In this document: piece by piece, positions 7,867 through 16,354 of the stretch | Layout of the letters: every line of letters begins with the position of its first letter | Numbering within the stretch: position 1 is the stretch's first letter | From: Vineibacter terrae | Lineage (GTDB): Bacteria; Pseudomonadota; Alphaproteobacteria; Reyranellales; Reyranellaceae | Assembly (NCBI RefSeq): GCF_008039615.1 | Contig: NZ_VDUZ01000035.1 | Coordinates: 1-64,000, forward strand | Reading direction: 5' to 3' | DNA: 64,000 bases | Position numbers and translations under genes: made by a program | The notes under the pieces: model-generated | Seen by the model: only the letters and a program-made list of their open reading frames with translations | Told to the model about the DNA's origin: nothing | The model's database searches: none

Positions 7867-8802
7867 ATGGCCGCCGACGACCGCCGCATCGTGCTGATCA
7901 CCCGCCCGACGCGGCTGGACGAGCTGGTCGCGCGCTTCAACACCGAACGGCAGGCGCAGTTCTACGTCGAGCGCCTGGGCGCCGATTTCAGCGACTACCT
8001 GGTCGAGCAGACGGGCTACCGCGACGCGGTGGCCCGCGCCGCCATCGCCCTGGCGGCTGTCGGCCGGGTGCAGCGGCTGGAGCGCAAGTTCCTGCCCAAC
8101 TTCGTCTTCGGGCCCGATGACCTGATCGTCGTGCTGGGCCAGGACGGGTTGGTCGCCAACACGCTGAAATACCTCGATACCCAGCCGGTGATCGGCATCA
8201 ACCCCGACCCGGCGCGCTGGGACGGCGTGCTCCTGCCGTTCAGGGTGGCCGATCTCGACCGCATCGCGCGCGACACGCTGGCCGGCCGCCGGCAGGTGCG
8301 GCACGTGGTGATGGCGCAGGCCCGGCTCAACACCGGCCAGACGCTGTACGGCGTCAACGACCTCTTCATCGGGCCGCGCTCGCACATCTCGGCGCGCTAC
8401 ACCATCCGGCTGGGCGAGCACGAGGAGGCACAGTCCTCCAGCGGCGTGATCGTGTCGACCGGCCTGGGCTCCAGCGGCTGGCTGAAAAGCATCTACGCCG
8501 GCTGGAGCGCCACCACCCGGGTGCTGCTGCCGGCCGACGCGCTGCAGGAGCCGTCACCGGCCTTCCCCTGGGATGCCGAGCGGCTGCACTTCGCGGTGCG
8601 CGAGCCGTTTCCCAGCCGCACGACCCGCGCCTCGCTGGTGTTCGGCCGGCTGGAGGCGCCGGCAACGCTGACCCTGGTGTCGCAGATGCCCGAGAACGGC
8701 GTGATCTTCAGCGACGGCATCGAAGCCGACTTCCTCGATTTCAACAGCGGCGTGCGGGCCGAGATCGGCGTCGCGGACAAGAGGGGACACCTGGTGGTGT
8801 GA
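7867..8802 (+). CDS. NAD-kinase-fold protein with altered catalytic motifs
   Basis: A 311-residue protein that I read as an ATP-NAD kinase-like family member. Seen: LIVVLGQDGLVANTL (87-100) in place of the GGDGT motif, NDLFI (164-168) in place of the NE motif, and SSGVIVSTGLGSSGW (191-205) matching the DGxxxSTPTGSTAY block. The glycine-aspartate core is kept but surrounding positions differ, and it has an unusual N-terminal 80 residues, so activity may be altered or lost. The start at ATG 7867 is preferred to GTG 7861 because the AAGGGGAGG site lies just upstream. It is co-transcribed with the SPFH gene. The family call is mine by motif; the exact reaction is unknown. Confidence 0.7.
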   Translation: MAADDRRIVLITRPTRLDELVARFNTERQAQFYVERLGADFSDYLVEQTGYRDAVARAAIALAAVGRVQRLERKFLPNFVFGPDDLIVVLGQDGLVANTLKYLDTQPVIGINPDPARWDGVLLPFRVADLDRIARDTLAGRRQVRHVVMAQARLNTGQTLYGVNDLFIGPRSHISARYTIRLGEHEEAQSSSGVIVSTGLGSSGWLKSIYAGWSATTRVLLPADALQEPSPAFPWDAERLHFAVREPFPSRTTRASLVFGRLEAPATLTLVSQMPENGVIFSDGIEADFLDFNSGVRAEIGVADKRGHLVV

Positions 8803-8851
8803 ACCACCTGCATCGCAAGCGCCGCGGCAGGTCGACCGTGCGGCCGGCCGA

Positions 8852-9670
8852 CTACTCGGTGGCCTTCGCTTCCTGCCAGAGCGCCTCCATCTCGCCGAGG
8901 GACGCCTGCTCGGGAGAGCGGCCGGCCTCGTGAAGGCGGCGCTCGACATGCCGGAAGCGGCGGTCGAACTTCTCGTTGGTAGCGCGCAAGGCGGCTTCAG
9001 GATCGATCTTCAAATGCCGCGCCAGGTTGGCGACGGCGAACAGCACGTCGCCGATCTCGTCCTGGAGCCGGGCTGCCGGGGCCTTGGCGGCCACCTCGGC
9101 GCGCAGCTCGTCGATCTCCTCCTCGATCTTGTCGATCACCGGTCCGGCCGCGCCCCAGTCGAAGCCGACCCGGGCTGCCCGCTTCTGCAGCTTCTCGGCC
9201 CGGACCAGGGAGGGCAGGGCGAGCGCAACCCCATCCAGCACGCTGGTGGCGGCCTGGCGCGCCCCGCGCTCTTGCGCCTTGATCTGCTCCCAGACACCGC
9301 TCTGGTGCTCATCGCCCTCGACATGGGCATCGCCGAAGACATGCGGATGCCGATTGACCATCTTGTCGGCGATGGCTTGCGCGACATCCCTGAAGGCGAA
9401 GGCGCCTTCCTCCTCGGCCATGCGGGCGTGATAGACAACCTGCAGCAGCAGGTCGCCCAGCTCCTCGCGCAGGTCCGACCGGTCGCCGCGGCGGATGGCG
9501 TCGGCGACCTCGTAGGCTTCCTCGAGGGTGTACGGCGCGATGCTGGCGAAATCCTGCTTCAGGTCCCACGGACAGCCATGCACCGGATGGCGCAGCCACG
9601 CCATCACGGCCAGCAGGCGCTCGAGCGGCTCGCGCGGGAGGCTATCGGGCGTCGGTTTGTCGGAAGGCAC
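8852..9670 (-). CDS. mazG: nucleoside triphosphate pyrophosphohydrolase MazG
   Basis: A 272-residue full-length MazG: two tandem MazG all-alpha domains, the first with EEAYEVADAI and EELGDLLLQVVYHAR, the second with IEEEIDELRAEV and DEIGDVLFAVANLAR; the ExxE and ExxD clusters bind magnesium and the nucleotide. It converts NTPs and damaged dNTPs to the monophosphates in the cytosol. The start codon is GTG (9670) with AAGGGA ahead of it. In many alphaproteobacteria mazG sits beside hflX; here the two are some 30 kb apart. Confidence 0.92.
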   Translation of the reverse strand: MPSDKPTPDSLPREPLERLLAVMAWLRHPVHGCPWDLKQDFASIAPYTLEEAYEVADAIRRGDRSDLREELGDLLLQVVYHARMAEEEGAFAFRDVAQAIADKMVNRHPHVFGDAHVEGDEHQSGVWEQIKAQERGARQAATSVLDGVALALPSLVRAEKLQKRAARVGFDWGAAGPVIDKIEEEIDELRAEVAAKAPAARLQDEIGDVLFAVANLARHLKIDPEAALRATNEKFDRRFRHVERRLHEAGRSPEQASLGEMEALWQEAKATE

Positions 9671-9717
9671 GTTGTTCCCTTGATTTGACAGCGCGTGTGG
9701 AATACGTCCGCCCGGCG

Positions 9718-11256
9718 CTATTTCATCAGCGCCTGGGCCTCCTCGCGAAACGCCTGACGGGAGGAGTCGCGCGAGTAGAACATATGGCCGCCGGGATAGA
9801 CCACGAGCTTGACCCGATCGGGCGAGGCATAGGCGGGCAGCTGGTCGAGCACGATCTTCGAGCTGAAATAGGGTGTGGCGAGGTCGAACAGGCCGTGCGT
9901 CACCAGCAGCTTTAGCTTGGGGTCCATGGCCAGGATCCGCCGCAGCTGGCTGACGGACTCCACCGGGTTGATGCCGCGGCCATAGTTCCAGGCGCGCAGC
10001 ACCGAGCGGTTGGACAGATTGTAGGATCCGTTCGGCCGCCAGTTCAGCCGGCGGGCATAGAGGTCGACCGCGGCGCTGGTCAGTGGCGCGGCCAGCGGAT
10101 CTCCCGATGGGTCGTCGAACAGGAACCAGCTCGAGCCGGGGTAGGGGTCGATGCCCGACACCGAGGCGTCGTAGCGCCCCAGCACCCGGCCGTTGCGGCG
10201 ATCGAACTCGCGGCGGAACTCGGCCTGGTCGAAACGGCCGGCCAGACGGCGGCTGACGGCCTGGTCGATCCCGGTCAGCGCCGCGACGCGATCGGCCAGC
10301 CGCGTCGTCGCCTCGACATCGGCCTCGCCTTTGACGAGGTCGAGGAGGAAGTCGGTGCTGGCGTACTGCTCGACATCGACCATGTCGGCCCGCGTGACAG
10401 GGTTTTTCTGCTCGCGCGCGACAGCCGCCATGGTGGGCAGCCGCGCGACATACTGCAGGAGGCTGGACCCTCCGAAATCGCGGAAATCGAGCACCGGCGA
10501 CACCAGGATCAGGCCCTTCACGCCCACGCCCTGCTCCGTCTGCAGGTTGCGCACCACCCGCGGGCCGCGAATGCCGCCGTAGCTCTCGCCGACGACGAAT
10601 TTCGGCGAGGTCAGGCGGCCGGCTTTCTCCAGCCAGCGGCGGATGCCCAGCGCCACCGAGGCGGCGTCGCCGTCGACCGAGAAGAAGCGGTTGCGCACCG
10701 CCTCGGTGCTGGTGAGGAACCGGCTGTAGCCGGTGCCCACCGGATCGATGAACACCAGGTCGGTGAAGTCGAGCCAGGTCTGCGCATTGGGCTGCAGCTC
10801 GGCTGGCGCCGACGGCGTCAGCGCATCCTTGCCCATGTCGAGGCGCCAGGGACCGGCGCTGCCGAACTGGAGCCAGGCCGAGGCGCTGCCGGGTCCGCCG
10901 TTGAACAGGAAGGTCACCGGGCGCGTCTGCGGATCGGCGCCGTTGAGCCGATAGGCGGTGAAGGCGATATCGGCCTGCGGCTCACCCTTGTCGTCATAGA
11001 GGCGGACCGAGCCGGCGGTGGCGGCGAACGACAGCTTCCGGTCGGGAAGCGTGAGCTCATGCTGCGTCGTGACATCGGGCGGCAGGCGCAGATGCTCGGC
11101 GACCGTCGAGGAGTCGCCGCGTGCGCCTGCCGTTGCGGTCTTCGGGCTGGCTGCTGGCGGCGAGGGCGTCACATCCTGCGCGAGCGCGACCGCCGACCAG
11201 ATGAGCACGGCACAGGAGACGACGCCCGCCACGCGCGCCGGACGAGGATCGGCCAT
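9718..11256 (-). CDS. exported serine carboxypeptidase, peptidase S10 family
   Basis: A 512-residue exported peptidase. A signal peptide covers residues 1-26 (ending ALA-Q). The S10 features are clear: NGGPGS at 119-124 (oxyanion hole), GESYGG with nucleophile Ser225, GLFDLATPY providing the Asp, and GGHMFY providing the His, near the C-terminus. It should trim C-terminal residues from peptides in the periplasm. I start at 11256 (MADPRPAR), not at the longer frame to 11301, because the signal peptide and a GGAAGCAGG site fit there. Confidence 0.88.
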   Translation of the reverse strand: MADPRPARVAGVVSCAVLIWSAVALAQDVTPSPPAASPKTATAGARGDSSTVAEHLRLPPDVTTQHELTLPDRKLSFAATAGSVRLYDDKGEPQADIAFTAYRLNGADPQTRPVTFLFNGGPGSASAWLQFGSAGPWRLDMGKDALTPSAPAELQPNAQTWLDFTDLVFIDPVGTGYSRFLTSTEAVRNRFFSVDGDAASVALGIRRWLEKAGRLTSPKFVVGESYGGIRGPRVVRNLQTEQGVGVKGLILVSPVLDFRDFGGSSLLQYVARLPTMAAVAREQKNPVTRADMVDVEQYASTDFLLDLVKGEADVEATTRLADRVAALTGIDQAVSRRLAGRFDQAEFRREFDRRNGRVLGRYDASVSGIDPYPGSSWFLFDDPSGDPLAAPLTSAAVDLYARRLNWRPNGSYNLSNRSVLRAWNYGRGINPVESVSQLRRILAMDPKLKLLVTHGLFDLATPYFSSKIVLDQLPAYASPDRVKLVVYPGGHMFYSRDSSRQAFREEAQALMK

Positions 11257-11362
11257 GACCTGCTTCCCGGTTGTCCATGGATGGACGGCACCATGTGCCA
11301 CGCCGCTATTCGGCGCAAGCGATCAGCGGAGCGTAGGAGGGGTCGTTCAGCGCGCCTGGGAG

Positions 11363-12223
11363 TTATTTCCGGGTGCCGTCGCTGGTGGGGTCGCTCAGCG
11401 GGTAGCTGCGATCGGTCAGGCAGGCGCGCAGCCATGGCGCGTCCTCGTCCGGGCCGGCCTCGGCGTCGATCTTCGGCAGCGACGGCATGGGCGCGGCAGC
11501 GTCGGCCTTGGGCAGGGTATCCCAGCGCCGGTCCTCACCTGAACCGCCCGGACAAGTCGTATCGCCCTCGGCACCGTCGACGGAGCAGGTCGCGATCACC
11601 CGCGCCTTGTCGTCGCTGATCTCGGCGACAGAGCGCTTTTCATGGACGCGGCCGGTTGCCCAGTACCGGCTCGCCGTGCACACGCGGCTGTAGTTCTGGT
11701 ACTGCCGGCTGGCGAAGCAGCCGTAGGCGTAGCTGTCCTGGACCGGCAGGAATTCGCAGCTGGTGTCGAAACCGGCAAAAGAGCCGCCGGTGTAGCGGGC
11801 AGTGAATTTGCGTTGTCCATGCGCAATGACGATCAGCGCCGGCTGCTGCGGAGGGCTGCCAGATGGTTCGGTCAGGACCCGGGTGCGGTCCTGGATTGCC
11901 GACAGCATGATGGCGCGCTGCGCATCCTTGTCCGCCGAGGCCAGCCGGCGATCGAAGAGCTTGTCGCGTTCGGCCAGCCAGCGCTTCTGGCTGTCAACCA
12001 GCATGGCACGGATGTCAGCGTCGTCATCGGCCGCCTGGAGGAGCTTCTCATAGGCTTCGCCCATAGCCGCGTCCGCGGCCTGAAGCTGCTGGTCGCCGCA
12101 GATCGCACGCGCGGCGGGGGCGGAGGCCTGTCCGCAATCCATGGCGTCAGCCGCCGGCGGAACGGCAAACAGGCTCCAAACGATGACAAAGGGCGCAATG
12201 AACAGAATCTCAAGCTTTCTCAA
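11363..12223 (-). CDS. exported protein with LprI/DUF1311-type N-terminal domain
   Basis: A 286-residue exported protein. Signal peptide about 1-27 (MRKLEILFIAPFVIVWSLF, ending ADA). The mature N-terminus has the lysozyme-inhibitor LprI-like (DUF1311) pattern: DCGQA, a second Cys in AICGD, LQAADAAMGEAYEKL and SQKRWLAERD. The remaining about 170 residues hold several cysteines and no domain I recognise. The only in-frame start that keeps the signal peptide is TTG at 12223. An unusually AT-rich stretch lies upstream. A role in the periplasm, perhaps lysozyme resistance, is only suggested by the family. Confidence 0.7.
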   Translation of the reverse strand: MRKLEILFIAPFVIVWSLFAVPPAADAMDCGQASAPAARAICGDQQLQAADAAMGEAYEKLLQAADDDADIRAMLVDSQKRWLAERDKLFDRRLASADKDAQRAIMLSAIQDRTRVLTEPSGSPPQQPALIVIAHGQRKFTARYTGGSFAGFDTSCEFLPVQDSYAYGCFASRQYQNYSRVCTASRYWATGRVHEKRSVAEISDDKARVIATCSVDGAEGDTTCPGGSGEDRRWDTLPKADAAAPMPSLPKIDAEAGPDEDAPWLRACLTDRSYPLSDPTSDGTRK

Positions 12224-12239
12224 ACCAGAACCTCAACAA

Positions 12240-12325
12240 GCTCATCTGGATGATTATGTCCTAAACTCCTATTGTCGTATAATATATATTATGGAAAATA
12301 TGATATATTACTTTCATATCAGGGT
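12240..12325 (-). promoter_or_regulatory. AT-rich intergenic promoter region
   Basis: An AT-dominated stretch in an otherwise GC-rich sequence. It contains the perfect 14-base palindrome ATAATATATATTAT (12279-12292) and the inverted repeat TGATAT-N8-ATATCA just after. On the minus strand TATAAT-like boxes precede the LprI-like gene by about 60 bases, so it is its likely promoter. No operator family is recognised. Confidence 0.4.
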
Positions 12326-13033
12326 TTAATAGTCTTTTTTCCATGTCACATTCGTGCCTCGTGCCATAAGTGCTAGCAAAGGCAGGAATTCCTGCGCCTT
12401 GGACATGGGCGTGCCGAATGTCATCAGCAGCGCCCGCTTGGGGTTCTGCGGATTGGGGGTCATCAGGTCGAGGATCGATCGCGCCTCGCGGTCGCCCTTG
12501 CGTGCCGGCACGTTGTTGAACACGCCCAGCACCTGCCCGTCCGACAAGGTCCGGCTCGAGGCCTGGACCGATGGAAACCGCGACCGCAGCGCCGCGCTCT
12601 TGCCGGCCATGAACTTCTCGGCGTCCGGCACGCCCTCGTAGTCCAGGTCGACGCGCCAGATGATGATCCGCACCGTCCGGTCGGGATTGAAGATCGCCAG
12701 GCGCTCGTGGTCCTCGATCGCATGCCAGCCCAGCGGCACCTTGAGGTCGATCGACACGGCCTTCGACCGGATCAGGCCATAGCCCTCGGCCGGCACGGCG
12801 CTCAGCAGCTCGGCCAAGGTTTCGGTGGAGCTGCCGGTCCATTCGCGATTGATCCGGTCGTCGGTGTCCTGGAGGCTGCGGGCGTTCGTCGACAGCGCGA
12901 AAAGCTTGAAGGTGGAGTCGCCGGGATCAAGGCCGGGGCCCGGCGACTGCGCGCCGACGGGCGCCAGCGATGCGCCGGCCAGCCAGGCGGTCAGCGCCGT
13001 GCCACGGATTATTTTCCATAACACATTCGCCAT
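12326..13033 (-). CDS. exported protein of unknown function
   Basis: A 235-residue protein that I do not recognise. Residues 1-28 form a signal peptide (WKIIRGTALTAWLAGASL, cleavage near VGA-Q), so it is exported. The mature part has alternating hydrophobic strands (VSIDLKVPLGWH, TVRIIIWRVDLDY) suggesting a beta-rich domain, as in small periplasmic stress or PsbP-like proteins, but that is a weak impression. The ATG at 13033 comes one base after the stop of the metallohydrolase gene, so it is the last gene of that operon. Confidence 0.6.
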   Translation of the reverse strand: MANVLWKIIRGTALTAWLAGASLAPVGAQSPGPGLDPGDSTFKLFALSTNARSLQDTDDRINREWTGSSTETLAELLSAVPAEGYGLIRSKAVSIDLKVPLGWHAIEDHERLAIFNPDRTVRIIIWRVDLDYEGVPDAEKFMAGKSAALRSRFPSVQASSRTLSDGQVLGVFNNVPARKGDREARSILDLMTPNPQNPKRALLMTFGTPMSKAQEFLPLLALMARGTNVTWKKDY

Positions 13034-13034
13034 A

Positions 13035-13805
13035 TCAGGCCTCGATGACCATGCCATCATAGGCCGGCTCGACATGCGGCGGCAGCCGGCGACGCAGCTC
13101 ATCATAGTCCAGGTCGACATGCATGTTGGTCAGGACAGCCCGCCGCGGCCGGATGCGCTCGATCCAGGACAAGGTCAGGTCGAGATGGGCATGCGTGGGA
13201 TGCGGCGTGTAGCGCATGGCGTCAACGACCAGCGTGTCGACCCCTGCCATGGCGGCAAAGGCCGCCTCGTCCAGCTTCACGACATCGTTGGCGTAGGCGA
13301 TCGGGCCGAACCGGAACCCCAGCGACATGATGCTGCCGTGATGCTGATGAAACGGCGTCACGGTGATGCCGGCGGCCTCGAACGGCCCGTCGATCAGGCA
13401 GGCGCGGTAGAGCGCGGTGTAGATGCTGCCGCGCGCCGTCTCGAAGCAGTAGCCGAAGCGATCCTTCAGGATGCCCAGGGTGCGGGTATCGCCCCACCCT
13501 TCCACTGGGCCGTGGCGCAGGGTCAGCGCCCGCAGGTCGTCAATGCCGTGGGTCTGGTCGGCATGGTCGTGCGTCCACAGCACGGCGTCGATGCGGGTCA
13601 CGCGGGCATCGATCAGCTGGTCGCGCAGGTCGGGCGAGGTGTCGACCAGGATCGACTTGCCCTGGTCCTGGACCAGGATCGAGCAGCGCCGCCGCCGGTT
13701 CCTGGGATTGGCCGGGTCGCAGGCGCCCCACTCTCCAGCCCCGTCCTTGCCGCCGATGCGCGGCACGCCGCCCGAGGTGCCGCAGCCGAGAATGATCACG
13801 CGCAT
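13035..13805 (-). CDS. PhnP-like MBL-fold metallohydrolase
   Basis: A 256-residue metallo-beta-lactamase-fold enzyme of the PhnP/cyclic phosphodiesterase group. Seen: ILGCGTSGGVP at the N-terminus, the metal motif THDHADQTHGIDDLR (78-92, where the usual DH is DQ followed by TH) and late His residues (HPTHAHLD, NMHVDLDYDEL). It probably hydrolyses a phosphodiester in the cytosol. It lies directly downstream of tatD, an arrangement common in alphaproteobacteria, and is separated from it by a palindromic repeat. Confidence 0.85.
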   Translation of the reverse strand: MRVIILGCGTSGGVPRIGGKDGAGEWGACDPANPRNRRRRCSILVQDQGKSILVDTSPDLRDQLIDARVTRIDAVLWTHDHADQTHGIDDLRALTLRHGPVEGWGDTRTLGILKDRFGYCFETARGSIYTALYRACLIDGPFEAAGITVTPFHQHHGSIMSLGFRFGPIAYANDVVKLDEAAFAAMAGVDTLVVDAMRYTPHPTHAHLDLTLSWIERIRPRRAVLTNMHVDLDYDELRRRLPPHVEPAYDGMVIEA

Positions 13806-13824
13806 GGTGTGACGCCGAATGTAT

Positions 13825-13954
13825 CCCTTCCCCGCGCGCAGCGTGGGGAAGGTGGCCGAAGGCCGGATGGGGAGCTGACGTGGTGCTTGTCTATGGGGAC
13901 CACGTCGTCTCCCCTCCGCCCCTTCGGGGCACCTCCCCAGCTTCGCTGGGGAGG
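13825..13954. repeat. palindromic repeat family A, copy 1
   Basis: A roughly 130-base nested palindrome built from two outer hairpins (CCTTCCCC... and CTCCCCAGCTTCGCTGGGGAG), two inner GGCC/GCCCC-type hairpins and a central pair around ACGTGGT/ACCACGT. Similar units occur at 42018, 51141 and 58298. This copy overlaps the 3' end of tatD, so its right half is translated. Confidence 0.85.
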
Positions 13955-14736
13955 ACGACGCTGCGGTCCGCCTTCGTGAACAGGCGGAAGAAATTGTCGG
14001 TGGTGGCGCGCTCCAGCTCGGCGATCGAAATCCCCTTAAGCTCGGCGACCTTGGCGGCCGTATGGGCGACGAAGGCCGGCTCGTTGCGCTTGCCGCGCCG
14101 CGGGACCGGCGCGAGATAGGGCGCGTCGGTCTCGACCAGCAGCCGGTCGAGCGGGATATCACGCACGATGCGGCGCAGATCCTCGGCCGCCTTGAAGGTG
14201 ACGATGCCCGAGATCGAGATCGACAGACCCAGCTCGAGCGCCGCGTCGGCGACGCCGCGCCCCGAGCTGAAGCAGTGGATCAGGCCGGTGAAGGCGCCCG
14301 CCTGCATCTCCTGGCGCAGGATCGCGGCGGTGTCATCGTCGGCGTCGCGCGTGTGCACGATCAGCGGCAGGCCGCTGCGGCGGGCGGCGGCGATATGGGC
14401 GCGGAAGCTCTCGGCCTGCTCGGCCCGCGGGCTGTGCTCATAGAAGTAGTCGAGCCCGGTCTCGCCGATGCCGATCACCTTGGCATGCTGCGCCAGCGCG
14501 ATCAGCCGATCGGGCGTGCGCTGGCCCTCCTCCTTCGCCTCGTGCGGATGCACGCCGACGCTGCACCAGATGTTGGGATGCCGCTCGGCGACGGCGCGCA
14601 CCTTGTCGAACGCGTCGAGCCGGGTGCCGATGGTCAGCATGGCGCCGACGCCGGCGTCGCGCGCCCGCGCGACCACGGCATCCTCCTCGGCCGCCAGCTC
14701 GGGGAAATCGAGATGGCAGTGGCTGTCGATCAGCAT
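13891..14736 (-). CDS. tatD: TatD family metal-dependent hydrolase, tail encoded by a repeat
   Basis: A 281-residue TatD-type TIM-barrel hydrolase (cytosolic DNase/deoxyribonuclease family). Metal and catalytic residues are in place: HCH at 6-8 (DSHCHLD), GETGLD, IVHTRD, LIHCFSS and VETDAPYL. Homologues end at about NFFRLF; here the frame continues into a palindromic repeat and adds about 20 residues (from ADRSVVLPSEAGEVPRRGG onward) before a stop at 13891. It starts one base after the metG stop, so the two are co-transcribed, followed by the PhnP-like hydrolase. Confidence 0.9.
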   Translation of the reverse strand: MLIDSHCHLDFPELAAEEDAVVARARDAGVGAMLTIGTRLDAFDKVRAVAERHPNIWCSVGVHPHEAKEEGQRTPDRLIALAQHAKVIGIGETGLDYFYEHSPRAEQAESFRAHIAAARRSGLPLIVHTRDADDDTAAILRQEMQAGAFTGLIHCFSSGRGVADAALELGLSISISGIVTFKAAEDLRRIVRDIPLDRLLVETDAPYLAPVPRRGKRNEPAFVAHTAAKVAELKGISIAELERATTDNFFRLFTKADRSVVLPSEAGEVPRRGGGETTWSP

Positions 14737-14737
14737 G

Positions 14738-16312
14738 TCAGGCCTTCTTCGCCGCCCGGGCCGGCTTGGCCGGCGCCTCCGGATCCACAAAGCGCGGGAA
14801 GACGCCTTCCGGCGCCGGCAGCGCGGTGCCGCTGGCCAGGGCCGTGTCCATGGCCGCGAAGCTGCGCGCCTGGGCCGGCACCGCGAGCTGGTCGAGGATC
14901 TTCGCGGTGGCGGTGGGCATGAAGGGCTGCACCAGCAGCGTGATGCGCCGGATGGCTTCCGCCAGCACCCACAGCACCGTGTCGCGGCGAGCCGGATCGG
15001 TCTTGCCCAGCGCCCACGGCGCCTGCGCGTCGACGTACCGGTTGGCATCGCCGATCACATCCCAGATGGTGATCAGCGCCTCGTTGAAGGCCTGATCGCC
15101 GATCAACGTCCGCACCTGCGGCAGCAGCGCAGCGGCGCGATCGAGCAGCGCGCTGTCGGCGGCCTGCAGCGGGCCCGCCACCGGCACGGCGGCAGCGCAG
15201 TTCTTGTTGATCATCGACAGCACGCGCTGGCAGAGATTGCCGTAGGTGTTGGCGAGATCCGAATCCATGCGCTGCACGATGGCGCGCCGCTGGAAGTCGC
15301 CGTCGTTGCCGAACGGCACCTCGCGCAGCAGGAAGTAGCGCGTCTGGTCGAGCCCGTAGGTGTCCACCAGCGCCGCCGGCGCCACCACGTTGCCCAGCGA
15401 CTTGGACATCTTCTGGCCTTCGATGGTCCACCAGCCATGGGCGAAGACGCGCTTGGGTGGCGCGACGCCGGCCGCCATCAGGAACGCCGGCCAGTAGACG
15501 GCGTGAAAGCGCACGATGTCCTTGCCCACCATGTGCAGGTCGGCGGGCCAGTATTTCGCGTTGGGCGCGCTCGGATCGGGATAGCCGGTCTCGGTGATGT
15601 AGTTGGTGAGCGCGTCGAGCCAGACGTACATGATGTGCGCCGGATCGTTCGGCACCGGCACGCCCCATTTGAAGGTCGTGCGCGACACCGACAGGTCCTG
15701 CAAGCCGCCCTTCACGAAGCTGATCACCTCGTTGCGCCGGCTCTCCGGCGCGATGAAGCGGGGATTCTGCTCGTAGAACGCCAGCAGCCGGTCCTGCCAG
15801 GCCGAGAGCCGGAAGAAGTAGCTCGCCTCCTCCACCCACTCGACATCGGCGCCGGTGCTGATGGCACGGCGCTTGCCGTCGGGCCCGACCTCGGTCTCCG
15901 ACTCGGCGAAATAGGTCTCGTCGCGCACCGAGTACCAGCCGGCATACTTGCCGAGATAGAGATCGCCGGCCGCGACCAGCTTCTCCCACAGCGCCTGGCA
16001 GGCGCGGTAGTGGCGCGGCTCGGTGGTGCGGATGAAGTTGTCGGGGCTGTAGCCCATCTTGGGGATCAGGTCGCGGAAGGCCTGGCTCACCTTGTCGGTG
16101 AACGCCTGCGGCGCCATGCCGGCCGCGGCCGCCGCCTTCTCCACCTTCTGGCCGTGCTCGTCGGTGCCGGTGAGGAAATGCACGTCGTAGCCGTCCAGCC
16201 GCATGAAGCGGGCCATCACGTCGCAAGCCAGCGTCGTGTAGGCATGCCCGATATGGGGCACGTCGTTCACGTAGTAGATCGGCGTGGTGATGTAGTACGT
16301 CTTCCCGCTCAT
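14738..16312 (-). CDS. metG: methionyl-tRNA synthetase
   Basis: A 524-residue class I methionyl-tRNA synthetase that charges tRNA-Met in the cytosol. Seen: PHIGH at 19-23 (HIGH box), KMSKS at 301-305, TGTDEHGQK at 48-56, and a C-terminal anticodon-binding helical domain. No zinc-knuckle cysteines are seen in the connective peptide, and no C-terminal dimerisation/tRNA-binding domain is present, matching the short alphaproteobacterial type. The final residues are Ala/Lys/Pro-rich. It sits in the conserved tmk-holB-metG-tatD block. Confidence 0.97.
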   Translation of the reverse strand: MSGKTYYITTPIYYVNDVPHIGHAYTTLACDVMARFMRLDGYDVHFLTGTDEHGQKVEKAAAAAGMAPQAFTDKVSQAFRDLIPKMGYSPDNFIRTTEPRHYRACQALWEKLVAAGDLYLGKYAGWYSVRDETYFAESETEVGPDGKRRAISTGADVEWVEEASYFFRLSAWQDRLLAFYEQNPRFIAPESRRNEVISFVKGGLQDLSVSRTTFKWGVPVPNDPAHIMYVWLDALTNYITETGYPDPSAPNAKYWPADLHMVGKDIVRFHAVYWPAFLMAAGVAPPKRVFAHGWWTIEGQKMSKSLGNVVAPAALVDTYGLDQTRYFLLREVPFGNDGDFQRRAIVQRMDSDLANTYGNLCQRVLSMINKNCAAAVPVAGPLQAADSALLDRAAALLPQVRTLIGDQAFNEALITIWDVIGDANRYVDAQAPWALGKTDPARRDTVLWVLAEAIRRITLLVQPFMPTATAKILDQLAVPAQARSFAAMDTALASGTALPAPEGVFPRFVDPEAPAKPARAAKKA

Positions 16313-16354
16313 GGCCGCATGCTCTGCCTCAGTTCCCGGTCACCCACCACGTGT

